Assembly (NCBI GenBank): GCA_947581865.1
Contig: CANPWA010000015.1
Location: 1-64,000 of the forward strand
DNA: 64,000 nt
DNA from: an uncultured Acetatifactor sp.
GTDB lineage: Bacteria; Bacillota; Clostridia; Lachnospirales; Lachnospiraceae
Direction: 5' to 3'
Part shown: positions 35,956 to 44,825 of the stretch, one piece after another
Numbering within the stretch: position 1 is the stretch's first letter
Layout: each line of letters opens with the position of its first letter
Translations under genes and position numbers: made by a program
The notes under the pieces: generated by a model
Told to the model about the DNA's origin: nothing
The model's database searches: none
Seen by the model: the letters and a program-made list of their open reading frames with translations, nothing else

Positions 35956-37089
35956 GTGTCAACTGTGCGGATCGGAGTGTTAGTAACAAGTATAGATGGT
36001 TCAAATCAAAGGGGATTTTATAATTCTCAGGAAATTGGTCTGGCAAAAGCTTTGGCGTGTTTTTGTGATGATATAAAAGTATATAAACTGGTTGCCAGGG
36101 AAGAAAAAATGGAAACCCGATTGATAGAAGGGACAAAAAATTCCTATATTACTTTTCTGCCAGTTAAGAAGATAGGGACCAATGGAATAACAGATTTAAA
36201 AAGGATCGATTCTTCTTTGGATGTGTTAATCTATTTTTCCGATACACAGCTGGATGTTGTGAGAGTATACAAATGGGCTTGCAGGAATGATATTACAATG
36301 TACCCGTATATTGGGGTAGTCAGAAGTCATAGCACAAATACAATTAAAAAAATTATCATGGAGAGGTTGTTTTACAGAAATGTAAAGATATACAGGAAGT
36401 GCCAGTGTTTTGCAAAAACACCTGATGTTTGTGATGAGCTGAAACAAATGGGAATCATGCGGGTATGTGTTGCGCCTGTGGGATTGGACAAAAGTCTTTT
36501 AAGGGAAAATTATAAAGAAGAATCCATAGAAGGCTTAAAAGAAAAATATGGGTACGAATTATCAGATAAAATCATTTTGTTTGTAGGAAGATTAACTGAT
36601 GAAAAACGTCCGCTTGAAATGCTTGATATTTTTCGAGAAGTATATAGACAGGATAACTGTTATAAGTTGCTGATTGTGGGAAAAGGGGAGAAAAAAACTG
36701 AAATAGAAGAGATTATCCACAAATGGGGTATGGTTCAAAAGGTACGGTTGATCGAGCAGATGCGAAATCAAGACATGTGGGAGTTATACCGCATATCCAG
36801 TGTATTCGTCAACTTAAATAAAAGAGAAATATTTGGAATGGCTGTAATGGAAGCAATGTATTATGGATGCAAGGTAGTTGTATGGGAAGCTCCGGGTCCT
36901 AATCTGATTATAGATAATGGAATATCTGGCTGGCTGGTTGGCAGTAAGGAGAAAACCATAGAAAAAATACTTGACCAAAATACAGATATGGCACTGTTAG
37001 CTCATAAAAGAATTGAGGGATCCTTTATGTGGAAAGAAACCGCCAAAAAGATTATGCGGCAGATAAACTTTCATGATAGTGAGGCTTAA
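35956..37089 (+). CDS. Glycosyltransferase family 4
   Basis: A 377-residue GT-B enzyme. The C-terminal donor-binding half shows LFVGRLTDEKRPLEMLDIF, LLIVGKGEKKTEIEE and a variant of the EX7E motif, NKREIFGMAVMEAMYYGCKV. The N-terminal half is divergent (VLVTSIDGSNQRGFYNSQEI). The start is GTG 35956, or GTG 35965. It overlaps the ATP-grasp gene by 17 bp at its end. It probably adds one sugar of the polysaccharide repeat. Confidence 0.82.
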   Translation: MSTVRIGVLVTSIDGSNQRGFYNSQEIGLAKALACFCDDIKVYKLVAREEKMETRLIEGTKNSYITFLPVKKIGTNGITDLKRIDSSLDVLIYFSDTQLDVVRVYKWACRNDITMYPYIGVVRSHSTNTIKKIIMERLFYRNVKIYRKCQCFAKTPDVCDELKQMGIMRVCVAPVGLDKSLLRENYKEESIEGLKEKYGYELSDKIILFVGRLTDEKRPLEMLDIFREVYRQDNCYKLLIVGKGEKKTEIEEIIHKWGMVQKVRLIEQMRNQDMWELYRISSVFVNLNKREIFGMAVMEAMYYGCKVVVWEAPGPNLIIDNGISGWLVGSKEKTIEKILDQNTDMALLAHKRIEGSFMWKETAKKIMRQINFHDSEA

Positions 37090-38104
37090 GATTATGGGGA
37101 AAGGAAGTTATATTGTAAATCATATCAAGAGGTACGGTGTCGGACAGACATTCAGAACTATTTTAAGAAAAGTGGGAGTGATTAAAAGCAAAGGGGTTGC
37201 GGTAGACAATCTGCCTATTATGAAATATTGTCAAAACCTGACCCCTGAGCAATACCCGGAAGCACTGAGTGAGTGGTACAGATATGCAGTCGGGAAGGAA
37301 TTAAACCTGCAGGAGCCACGTTTGTTTACAGAAAAAATTCAATGGCTGAAGCTTTATGATTCTACACCCTTGAAAAGCAGATTAGCGGATAAATATCTTG
37401 CACCTCAATATGTGCAGGAAAAATGCGGAGATCTCATACAGACCATACCGCAGTACGGTGTGTGGGACAGAGCAGAACAAATCGATTTTGATTCACTCCC
37501 CCCAAAATTTGTATTGAAGTGCAATCACGGCAGTGGAATGAATATAGTTGTGCATGATAAAAATGCACTGAATTATGATGCGGTACGAAAGCAGCTTGAA
37601 GAATGGCTTTCATTGGATTTTGCACATATTTATGGGGATTTTGAGCTTCATTATTCTGGAATCGATCGAAAAATCATAGCGGAGAAATACATAGAAGAAA
37701 TGGATGGCGATCTGCATGATTACAAAATCCATTGTTTTAATGGAGTACCAAAATTTATTCAGTTTATCGGGAGCAGGGATCTGCAGAAACATACCGGGAA
37801 AATGCTGTTCTATGACACTAAGTGGAAAAAACTGGACATTACAACAGGAGATTATCCCAGGTATGAAGAAGACTTTCAGAAACCGGAAGCACTTGAGGAT
37901 ATGCTGCGTGCGGCTGAGATTTTAGCTGCTCCGTTTTCTTATGTAAGGATTGATTTATATTTGATATCAGGAGTTCCTTATTTTGGTGAGATGACGTTTA
38001 CACCGGCAGGCGGATGCTATCCGAAGTTTTCCGCAGGAACGGATGAAGCGTGGGGGGATATGTTAGCATTACCCATGAGAAAGAAAGAGGCTGAGAATTT
38101 ATGA
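37073..38104 (+). CDS. TupA-like ATP-grasp protein
   Basis: A 343-residue protein of the TupA-like ATP-grasp family found in polysaccharide clusters. Recognisable blocks are FTEKIQWLKLYDSTPLKSRL then ADKY, PPKFVLKCNHGSGMNIVV (nucleotide-binding loop), IIAEKYIEEMDGDLHDYKIH and the metal-site block FGEMTFTPAGGCYPKF. Relatives are thought to ligate an amino acid or glutamyl unit to a sugar carboxylate. The likely start is MGKGSY at 37094, because the first codons overlap the previous gene. It overlaps the CapA-like gene by 4 bp. With the asparagine-synthase-like gene at 39302 it suggests amide-type decoration. Confidence 0.8.
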   Translation: MIVRLKIMGKGSYIVNHIKRYGVGQTFRTILRKVGVIKSKGVAVDNLPIMKYCQNLTPEQYPEALSEWYRYAVGKELNLQEPRLFTEKIQWLKLYDSTPLKSRLADKYLAPQYVQEKCGDLIQTIPQYGVWDRAEQIDFDSLPPKFVLKCNHGSGMNIVVHDKNALNYDAVRKQLEEWLSLDFAHIYGDFELHYSGIDRKIIAEKYIEEMDGDLHDYKIHCFNGVPKFIQFIGSRDLQKHTGKMLFYDTKWKKLDITTGDYPRYEEDFQKPEALEDMLRAAEILAAPFSYVRIDLYLISGVPYFGEMTFTPAGGCYPKFSAGTDEAWGDMLALPMRKKEAENL

Positions 38105-39258
38105 AAGTAGTGTTCTGCGGTGATTGTGTGATACATGACCCAAAGCTTTTTTCTGTTTCCGATAGACTTTGCGAATTTATACAATCACATGATTATGGCG
38201 TATGCAATTTTGAAGGACCGATCAGGGAAGACAAATCTGTTCCAATCATAAAGGCGGGATCCCATATATACAACAGTCAGGAGGCTCCGGGTTGTCTTAG
38301 GAGGATAGGATTCAATATTGCTGCTCTTGCAAATAATCATATTATGGATTATGGAAGAGAATCTTTGCTCAAGACAATTAAAATTTTGAAGGAACATGGG
38401 TTTGAGGTATGTGGTGCGGGGAATTCCGCAGAAGAGGCATATCAACCATTAGTTTTAGAAAAAGGGAATGAAAAAGTCTGCATAGTAAATGCTGCTCAGG
38501 CTGAATTTGGTGTAAATAAAAATAATGTTTGCGATGCGGGATATGCTTGGATTAACAGTCCGAGACTGATTCAGTCCATTACAGAGCAAAGCGGAAAAGA
38601 TGGGCAGATCATAGTCTTTGCACATTGCGGATTGGAAGGAGAAAGCATACCGCTTCCTTATTGGAGAGACAAATATCGTAGTTTGGTGGATTTAACGGGG
38701 GCAATATTGATCGCATCACATCCGCACATTGTACAGGGATTTGAACATTGGAAAGATGTGCCTATTTATTATAGCTTAGGAAATTTTTATTTTGATAAAG
38801 AAACAAAGCAAAATGATAAGGAGTGGAATAGGAGCCTGCTGATATCTATGGATACTGAGACTGGCGAGACTAAAGCCATACCCGTTTCGATGCGAATGGG
38901 GGTATTGGATTTTGACGAGACGAAAGAATTTCAGAGGACAATAGAACAACGCAGTGCAGCCTTAAAGGATGAGGAAGCGTGGGAGAGATGGGCGGATCAG
39001 ATTTCGGAAAAGTATTGGAAAGAATTGTATGGAGATTATTATAGCCGCTTGATCGAAGGAGAGAGAATTTATAACATTGTTCGGTACTGTTTTCAAGGAA
39101 TCATGAAAAGAATTTTAAAACGGCAGAAACCGGAAGAATTCAGAGAGACAATGCTTTTGCATAATTTACAGATAGAAACACATAAGTGGATTGTTGAGAG
39201 ATATCTCTATAACAATAATAGAAAGATCAATGATTTTTCCAACAACATCAATGAATAA
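38101..39258 (+). CDS. CapA-like metallophosphatase-fold protein
   Basis: A 385-residue protein with the PGA_cap/CapA pattern: MKVVFCGDCVIHD (metal ligand Asp), CNFEGPI, LANNHIMDYG (the NNH metal motif), VFAHCGLEGE and ASHPHIVQGFEHWKDVPIYY then SLGNFYFD. CapA proteins belong to poly-gamma-glutamate synthesis and to polysaccharide clusters, with a calcineurin-like metal centre. No signal peptide or membrane anchor is visible here, so it would act in the cytoplasm, unlike classical CapA. It overlaps the ATP-grasp gene, which suggests a joint step. Confidence 0.82.
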   Translation: MKVVFCGDCVIHDPKLFSVSDRLCEFIQSHDYGVCNFEGPIREDKSVPIIKAGSHIYNSQEAPGCLRRIGFNIAALANNHIMDYGRESLLKTIKILKEHGFEVCGAGNSAEEAYQPLVLEKGNEKVCIVNAAQAEFGVNKNNVCDAGYAWINSPRLIQSITEQSGKDGQIIVFAHCGLEGESIPLPYWRDKYRSLVDLTGAILIASHPHIVQGFEHWKDVPIYYSLGNFYFDKETKQNDKEWNRSLLISMDTETGETKAIPVSMRMGVLDFDETKEFQRTIEQRSAALKDEEAWERWADQISEKYWKELYGDYYSRLIEGERIYNIVRYCFQGIMKRILKRQKPEEFRETMLLHNLQIETHKWIVERYLYNNNRKINDFSNNINE

Positions 39259-39301
39259 TATGGTTCACTCAATATTTTAGAGTATTTATTGTGGGAGACG
39301 G

Positions 39302-40996
39302 ATGATGAAAGTAGTAGCAGATGCTTTTATACTGAAAAAAAATTATCAATTTGAAGATGAGGAATATAAACTGGAGGTATATGGGGACTACATAGATCCA
39401 ATAGAGGATCAATTCATCCGTTTGGAATCTCGGGGGGGGTATTCCCTAGAGGAAGTCCAGAAACTGAATTTTGACGGAGGATATGTTGCGTTTTATACTG
39501 ATAAAAAGCAGAATACGACCATCATTTTTAGAAGTCATCAGGACACCTTTTCGTGTTTTTATACTATCCAGAACGAGGTCATCTTTTTTTCTGATGATTT
39601 TTATGCACTTTGTTCCAAACATAAAAAGCTGACATGGAATTTGCATGCCATCAGTGATTATTTTGAAGATTCCTGGAATAATATTTGCAAATATGATCGC
39701 TCTCCTTTCATGGAAATTCATCGATTAGATGTGTGGCACTATATGGTAGTGGATTCAGTGACGGATCAAGTTCATCCTCTTTCATGGAAAAAAATTGAAC
39801 GAAAAATTCTTTATACTGAAAAGAATCCGGAAGAATTTAAAAAAGAATTTTTTGATATTTTGGATTTTTATCTCAGAAAAATACATGAAAAGGAAGATAA
39901 GCTTGCTTTTTCCATCAGTTCAGGGACGGATGCCAATACGCTTGCTGCGAGATATACACAATTGTTTGGCGGGTGTGGAGCTGTATTTGTCACATCGAAA
40001 ATAGATGATGAAACAGATGAATCCCTGCTTACATCCAGTATGCAGAATATTCTTCCCTCTAAAATCCATTATGTTGACATAAATTCTGACCAATCGGATT
40101 TTATGTCGCTATTGCTGAATTATATGGAAAAGCATTTACCGCCCAGATTTTTTAACGAAGTAAATGAAAATGTGTTTTTGAAAGGTCTTAAGAGCCATGG
40201 ATTGGATTATCCCAATGTAAACGGAATGAATGCCGATGGGGTATTTGGTGAAATGGGTAATGAATATAGATATCTATTTCAAGATCTGATGAAAAAAAAA
40301 GAGTGGAGTAAAGCTAAAAATGTTCTTACTGCCATAAAAGTTAGTTTCCCAAAAGGGAACCAGCCTACATCAAGGATTTCATTGGACAGGGAGTTCCGAT
40401 TTTGGAAGGTACTATATGACCTGCACCTCGGCGGTTTGGTCATACCCTTTTGGAAAAGAATATCTGGGACGAGGAGAAAGTATTCTGTACTAAAAGTGAC
40501 GCTTCCTATACCTGCGTCGCGGAGGATAAAAACATATGAGGATGCGCTGGAGTATGCAAGTTATAGTGGTGAGCAAAGGGCACTGAAATTTTCTTATGAG
40601 TTGGAGGGCACACGTTTGTGGATGCCATATGGTGGTTATCGTTTTCAAAAACTAAAGTATGCCTGCAGTCCTGATATTTTTGCAGACAAGGTAAATAAAT
40701 CTTGTCTGAGAAAGGCTGTTTCAGACCTTTTGCCAAAGGAGATCTTACAAAATCATATAAAGAGGGGCAATCCTGGCGTAACCTTGAAAAAAGTCATGAA
40801 AAATAAAAAGAATATTTCATCTGTGAGAAATTATTTGGAAAAAAGGAAATATGAAAGTAATATAGTCAATACGGAAGTGCTTTTGAAACATTTAGAAAAG
40901 AACTTTGGGACAAAAGATTTTCTTGCGCTATGTCTGTTGATTTTTGAAGATAAAATACGGAATGAGTGCGGGAGCGGAACAGAGCTTTTGTCCTGA
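39302..40996 (+). CDS. Asparagine-synthase-like protein
   Basis: A 564-residue protein resembling AsnB-like amidotransferases. The synthetase half has a PP-loop variant FSISSGTDANTLAA (about 201-214). The N-terminal glutaminase-like half (FDGGYVAFYTDKKQNTTIIF, DTFSCFYTI) lacks the nucleophilic Cys at position 2, so it cannot hydrolyse glutamine by the usual route. It may amidate or ligate using free ammonia or another amine. A G8TAT tract at 39432-39439 is in frame here and encodes Arg-Gly-Gly-Tyr; slippage would disable the gene. It lies between CapA-like and GT2 genes. Confidence 0.78.
   Translation: MMKVVADAFILKKNYQFEDEEYKLEVYGDYIDPIEDQFIRLESRGGYSLEEVQKLNFDGGYVAFYTDKKQNTTIIFRSHQDTFSCFYTIQNEVIFFSDDFYALCSKHKKLTWNLHAISDYFEDSWNNICKYDRSPFMEIHRLDVWHYMVVDSVTDQVHPLSWKKIERKILYTEKNPEEFKKEFFDILDFYLRKIHEKEDKLAFSISSGTDANTLAARYTQLFGGCGAVFVTSKIDDETDESLLTSSMQNILPSKIHYVDINSDQSDFMSLLLNYMEKHLPPRFFNEVNENVFLKGLKSHGLDYPNVNGMNADGVFGEMGNEYRYLFQDLMKKKEWSKAKNVLTAIKVSFPKGNQPTSRISLDREFRFWKVLYDLHLGGLVIPFWKRISGTRRKYSVLKVTLPIPASRRIKTYEDALEYASYSGEQRALKFSYELEGTRLWMPYGGYRFQKLKYACSPDIFADKVNKSCLRKAVSDLLPKEILQNHIKRGNPGVTLKKVMKNKKNISSVRNYLEKRKYESNIVNTEVLLKHLEKNFGTKDFLALCLLIFEDKIRNECGSGTELLS
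39432..39439 (+). repeat. G8 homopolymer in the asparagine-synthase-like gene
   Basis: Eight G followed by TAT (CTC-G8-TATTCC). The downstream frame is open with eight, so this copy reads ON. Confidence 0.7.
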
Positions 40997-41019
40997 AAGA
41001 CATCATAAAGGAGAAAAAA

Positions 41020-41862
41020 TTGAAAACAGTAACAGTGATTATGACATGTTTTAACAGGAGAGAAAAGACATTAAATTGTATATCTTCATTATGTACAAAA
41101 AATCCACAGTGTCAATTTAAATTTATTATAGTAGATGATCATAGTTCGGACGGTACGGTGGAAGCCATACAAAAATTACAGTATGATCTTGTTTGTCTGC
41201 CCGGAACGGGGAAGCTGTACTGGGCTGGCGGAATGCGCAAAGGAATTGATTATTTCCTCGATCAAAAAGAATATATGGAATCGGATTATGTTTTATTTGT
41301 CAACGATGATGTTGATTTTTATCCTGAGGCGATAGACCGTATGGTGGAGGTGTTGGAACACAGAAACCGTGCTGTGCTGGTCGGAAATTGCTGTGATGAG
41401 AAAGGCAGTTTAACCTATGGAGCCGTTTGTTTTAGAAAAATGTGGAACAAACCATTGAACAAACCTATGTATTATCTGCTTTCTTTGGAAGAGAGCCACA
41501 GAGAGGCGGATACATTTAATTGTAATTGCGTATTGATTCCTTCCGGTGTTGTGCGCAAGATTGGGAATTTTGATACGAAATATACGCATCACTTGGCAGA
41601 TTTTGATTATGGGTTTCAGATAAAAAAATATGGGTATAAAATATATGGCACTTCCTTTTTTGTGGGAACCTGCTGCTATAATAACAGGAAAGGAACCTGG
41701 GTAGATACAACTCTTTCAAGAAAAGAACGATTTCTGAAAAAAGAGCAGCCCAAAGGGCTTCCCAGAAAAGAGTGGTATTATTTCCTAAAAAAGAATTTTG
41801 GCTTGGTGACCGCGGTCAGGTATTCGCTGACACCATATATCCGTATATTGCTCAAACGATAA
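41020..41862 (+). CDS. Glycosyltransferase family 2
   Basis: The start is TTG 41020 (MKTVTVIMTCFNRREK), six bases after AAGGAG; the longer frame from 40966 overlaps the previous gene. The 280 residues have GT-A motifs: VTVIMTCFNRREKTLNCISS, FIIVDDHSSDGTVEAI, the DxD-like VLFVNDDVDFYPEAID, and NCNCVLIPSGVVRKIGNFD with DFDYGFQIKK as the catalytic-base region. It resembles rhamnosyl- or galactosyl-type GT2 enzymes. It acts on the cytoplasmic face on lipid-linked glycan. The sugar is unknown. Confidence 0.88.
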   Translation: MKTVTVIMTCFNRREKTLNCISSLCTKNPQCQFKFIIVDDHSSDGTVEAIQKLQYDLVCLPGTGKLYWAGGMRKGIDYFLDQKEYMESDYVLFVNDDVDFYPEAIDRMVEVLEHRNRAVLVGNCCDEKGSLTYGAVCFRKMWNKPLNKPMYYLLSLEESHREADTFNCNCVLIPSGVVRKIGNFDTKYTHHLADFDYGFQIKKYGYKIYGTSFFVGTCCYNNRKGTWVDTTLSRKERFLKKEQPKGLPRKEWYYFLKKNFGLVTAVRYSLTPYIRILLKR

Positions 41863-41877
41863 AGGGAGAGGATTGCA

Positions 41878-42552
41878 ATGCCCCAATCAAGTTTATGGAT
41901 TATCATAAAACAGAAAATACATAGAATAAAAAACAGAAAGAACTGTCAGTTTGGACGTAACACAGTGATCGATTCAAAAGTTGTTTTTGGAGGGAAAAAT
42001 AAGCTGGGGTCAGGGGTTACATTCTTAAATAGTTCGCTCGCATTTGCCTCATATGTAGGAGAAGATTCCTTCATAAAGAATACCCGTGTAGGAAAGTATA
42101 CCTGTATCGGCCCGGAGGTGATGACGGTGGCAGGGAATCACCCAAGCAGGGATTTTGTGTCGATTCACCCGGCATTTTATTCCACTGCAGAACAAAGCGG
42201 ATTTACATTTGTAAAGGAAGATAGGTTTTCCGATTATAAATACATCGATGAGGAGAGGAAAATTTCAGTTATCATAGGTAATGATGTCTGGATCGGAGCA
42301 AGGGCAGTTTTGCTGGAGGGAGTCACGATAGGAGATGGAGCTATTATAGGAGCGGGAGCGGTGGTGACCAGGGACGTTCCGGCTTATGCAGTTGTTGGAG
42401 GCGTGCCCGCAAAGATCATCAGGTATCGGTTTGATGAGGAAGATGTCAGAGCTCTCTTAAAACTCAGATGGTGGGATCGTGAAACAGAGTGGTTACAAAG
42501 AAATGCGGAAAGTTTTGCTGATATTCACAAATTACGGGGGGGTATGGAGTGA
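41878..42552 (+). CDS. CatB-type hexapeptide O-acetyltransferase
   Basis: A 224-residue left-handed beta-helix acyltransferase. Hexapeptide repeats appear as [17 protein letters not shown] and [20 protein letters not shown] then [16 protein letters not shown]; the CatB catalytic His is in [15 protein letters not shown]; the C-terminus is [17 protein letters not shown]. It would O-acetylate a sugar of the polymer. The last codons contain a G7 run followed by TAT (42536-42542). With seven G the protein ends GGME at 42552. With eight it would continue about 25 codons and end in a TGA overlapping the ATG of the next gene. Confidence 0.88.
   Translation: MPQSSLWIIIKQKIHRIKNRKNCQFGRNTVIDSKVVFGGKNKLGSGVTFLNSSLAFASYVGEDSFIKNTRVGKYTCIGPEVMTVAGNHPSRDFVSIHPAFYSTAEQSGFTFVKEDRFSDYKYIDEERKISVIIGNDVWIGARAVLLEGVTIGDGAIIGAGAVVTRDVPAYAVVGGVPAKIIRYRFDEEDVRALLKLRWWDRETEWLQRNAESFADIHKLRGGME
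42536..42542 (+). repeat. G7 homopolymer at the end of the acetyltransferase gene
   Basis: Seven G followed by TAT. It controls the last reading frame of the acetyltransferase: seven G gives the short tail, eight G gives an extension that reaches the next start codon. Confidence 0.6.
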
Positions 42553-42622
42553 TAAAGGGTTTATCGGATTCCCTCCAGGGATTATTTGTGAAACGGAGTT
42601 TCTGTTTTGAGGTGAAATTTAT

Positions 42623-43582
42623 ATGAAAAACATCATTGCCTTTGCAATAGGATATATAAAACACCGATTGAGTGAGTGGAAAATCAAGCGGGTGGGACGG
42701 GAAGCTTATTTGAGCCAAAGGGGTCACTATGCGGGGAAAAGATTGTTGGATAGAAAAGATCTGAACCAATATTTATGCGACATGATCGAAAATAGCAAAC
42801 CATTCTGCGTGGGAAGATTTGGCGCTTCTGAGTTATTTTGCGCAAGTTCTTTTGAGTTTCAGTTTAAACGGTTTGAGGAAAAATCTATGAAACAACTACA
42901 TTTATGGTCAGGATTTTTCCCAAACGATGTTGGATTGGGAGAGAAATTTAATGAATGCTTAATTGACAGCTGCGCGGAAATAAGTCTTTTGGGTGTATGG
43001 AACCTTCGATTTGAGGGGTATTATATCAATCAATATATGCCGGCAGACATAAGGCTTACTTATTTATTGGATTTGGAACCCTGGCGTTCTCCCGGACATC
43101 CATGGACCAGAGCGCTCAAAGGGAAAAAGGTACTGGTGATTCACCCATTTGAAACAACCATCAGAAATCAATATCAAAGACGGGAGTTGATTTTCCCGGG
43201 CACTGAAATATTGCCGGAATTTGAATTGAAGACTTTGAAAGCTGTGCAGACAATAGCCGGGAAAGTGGATCAACGATTTAATGACTGGTTTGAGGCGCTT
43301 GAATGGATGTATGAAAAGGCAATGGAGATGGATTTTGATGTTGCCGTTATTGGCTGCGGTGCATACGGATTACCGTTAGCGGCAAAAATTAAAAAAAGTG
43401 GAAGGCAGGCAATCCATTTGGGAGGTGTGACTCAGATTTGGTTTGGGATCAAGGGAAAGCGTTGGGATGAGGGAAAAGACTATACATACATTAGAGAATA
43501 TTATAATGACTATTGGGTATATCCGGAGGAATCGGAAAAGGTGGAACATTCAGCAGTAGTGGAGGACGGATGTTATTGGTAA
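42623..43582 (+). CDS. GT-D-fold (DUF1792-like) glycosyltransferase candidate
   Basis: A 319-residue protein. FCVGRFGASELFCASSFEFQ resembles the SxxRxGDGE segment of GT-D enzymes. Further blocks are KKVLVIHPFETTIRNQYQRR and FDVAVIGCGAYGLPLAAKIK followed by HLGGVTQIWFGIKGKRW, a C-terminal nucleotide-binding-like region common in this group. It lacks membrane spans. It probably transfers a sugar to the growing repeat unit, but the D-x-E signature is imperfect (GASE instead of GDGE), so activity is uncertain. It begins 70 bp after the acetyltransferase stop. Confidence 0.68.
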   Translation: MKNIIAFAIGYIKHRLSEWKIKRVGREAYLSQRGHYAGKRLLDRKDLNQYLCDMIENSKPFCVGRFGASELFCASSFEFQFKRFEEKSMKQLHLWSGFFPNDVGLGEKFNECLIDSCAEISLLGVWNLRFEGYYINQYMPADIRLTYLLDLEPWRSPGHPWTRALKGKKVLVIHPFETTIRNQYQRRELIFPGTEILPEFELKTLKAVQTIAGKVDQRFNDWFEALEWMYEKAMEMDFDVAVIGCGAYGLPLAAKIKKSGRQAIHLGGVTQIWFGIKGKRWDEGKDYTYIREYYNDYWVYPEESEKVEHSAVVEDGCYW

Positions 43583-43628
43583 AAGGCTTTTTTACTCATC
43601 ATATCAATGATTAGGAGCAGGGCTCACT

Positions 43629-44825
43629 ATGAAGATTAAGATTAAATATAAAAATATGGGGATTTTTTTTGCGTTATTGGTTTTGTTATCGGAAAAAGTT
43701 CTCTGGCGTTCAGAAGGCATTATGAATATCGGCTACTACTTGGCGGCATTGGCTATATTTGCAGCAGCGGTTCTGCTTGGAGGAAAGTTGATCGTACAAG
43801 ATTATGGCGTACTGCTGGTTGTGATCTGTCAAAGCTGGATAGTCTGTTCTAATATCATAAATGGTTCTACCTATCTGACAACCATCAGGTCCTTAAATAC
43901 GATTTCCCTGTGCATGTTAATGTATTACGGTATTAGAAAAAATAATGCTTTTATGGATCTGCTTGCGGATACCTTATTGCTGATATGCACGGTTGATCAA
44001 ATCTGGACCTTGTATCAGATTTTTGTGCTTCATAAGAGCGAAATAGGAGGGTATGGCATATTTCTGCATAAGAATGCGCATGTGATCATGTATATTGGAG
44101 TGATATTATTCCAATGGCTGAAATGTAAAAAAAATCATAACGGAATGCCGCGTATTCTAAAGATGTACATAGCGTTTTGTTTTATTATGGCAAGTTTTAT
44201 ATTACACTCGGCGTCTTCTTCGGTTGCTATGGGGGCTTTGATCCTGTTGATGATTTTTGAAAACAGGATCACCACGAAATTGTATAATGTTTTAACATTG
44301 CTGATCATCAACCTTTTCCTTTTTGTGACGATTGTGATCCAACGTCTTGATTCCGTTCTGCTTTCTTTATTCGTAGAACGGGTTTTAAAAAGGAATCTTA
44401 ATTTTACAGGAAGGACTGTAATGTGGGATGACACATTAGCCTCGATAAAAAAGCTTCCGTTTTGGGGGTTTGGCGATGATTTCCTTTGTGTGCAACATAT
44501 ACAGGGAATGGTGCGCTATTCCAACTGCCACAATTATATTTTACATATTATTGTCAGCGGAGGCTGGATATACGCATTGCTGGTCTTTTTGGTATATATT
44601 ACTTGTTATAAAAGAATGCGGGGGTATGAGAATCAACGGTCAGCCAGGGTGGTAATGTACTACTTAACTGCTAATGTTATCATTGGGATCAGTGAAATAG
44701 TAGTAAATATGAGCAGTTTGCTTTTCCCGATCCTTCTCATGGGAATCTGTATCAGAGAATTGGAAGATAGAGACTGCAGCAGTATGGCAGAGGAGAAGAG
44801 TGACAAGAGGAAATCGGCTCAATGA
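43629..44825 (+). CDS. wzy-like: Polysaccharide polymerase/O-antigen ligase-like membrane protein (Wzy candidate)
   Basis: A 398-residue protein with about ten membrane spans and one long external loop (about 245-300) containing FTGRTVMWDDTLASIKKLPF and WGFGDDFLCVQ, then SNCHNYILHIIVSGGW. The GRxxxW...P..G.G and H-N-x-x-L motifs are typical of Wzy_C/O-antigen ligase-type enzymes. It would polymerise lipid-linked repeat units outside the membrane after flipping by the Wzx at 46243. Sequence divergence is normal for Wzy. Its end overlaps the next frame by 26 bp. Confidence 0.78.
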   Translation: MKIKIKYKNMGIFFALLVLLSEKVLWRSEGIMNIGYYLAALAIFAAAVLLGGKLIVQDYGVLLVVICQSWIVCSNIINGSTYLTTIRSLNTISLCMLMYYGIRKNNAFMDLLADTLLLICTVDQIWTLYQIFVLHKSEIGGYGIFLHKNAHVIMYIGVILFQWLKCKKNHNGMPRILKMYIAFCFIMASFILHSASSSVAMGALILLMIFENRITTKLYNVLTLLIINLFLFVTIVIQRLDSVLLSLFVERVLKRNLNFTGRTVMWDDTLASIKKLPFWGFGDDFLCVQHIQGMVRYSNCHNYILHIIVSGGWIYALLVFLVYITCYKRMRGYENQRSARVVMYYLTANVIIGISEIVVNMSSLLFPILLMGICIRELEDRDCSSMAEEKSDKRKSAQ

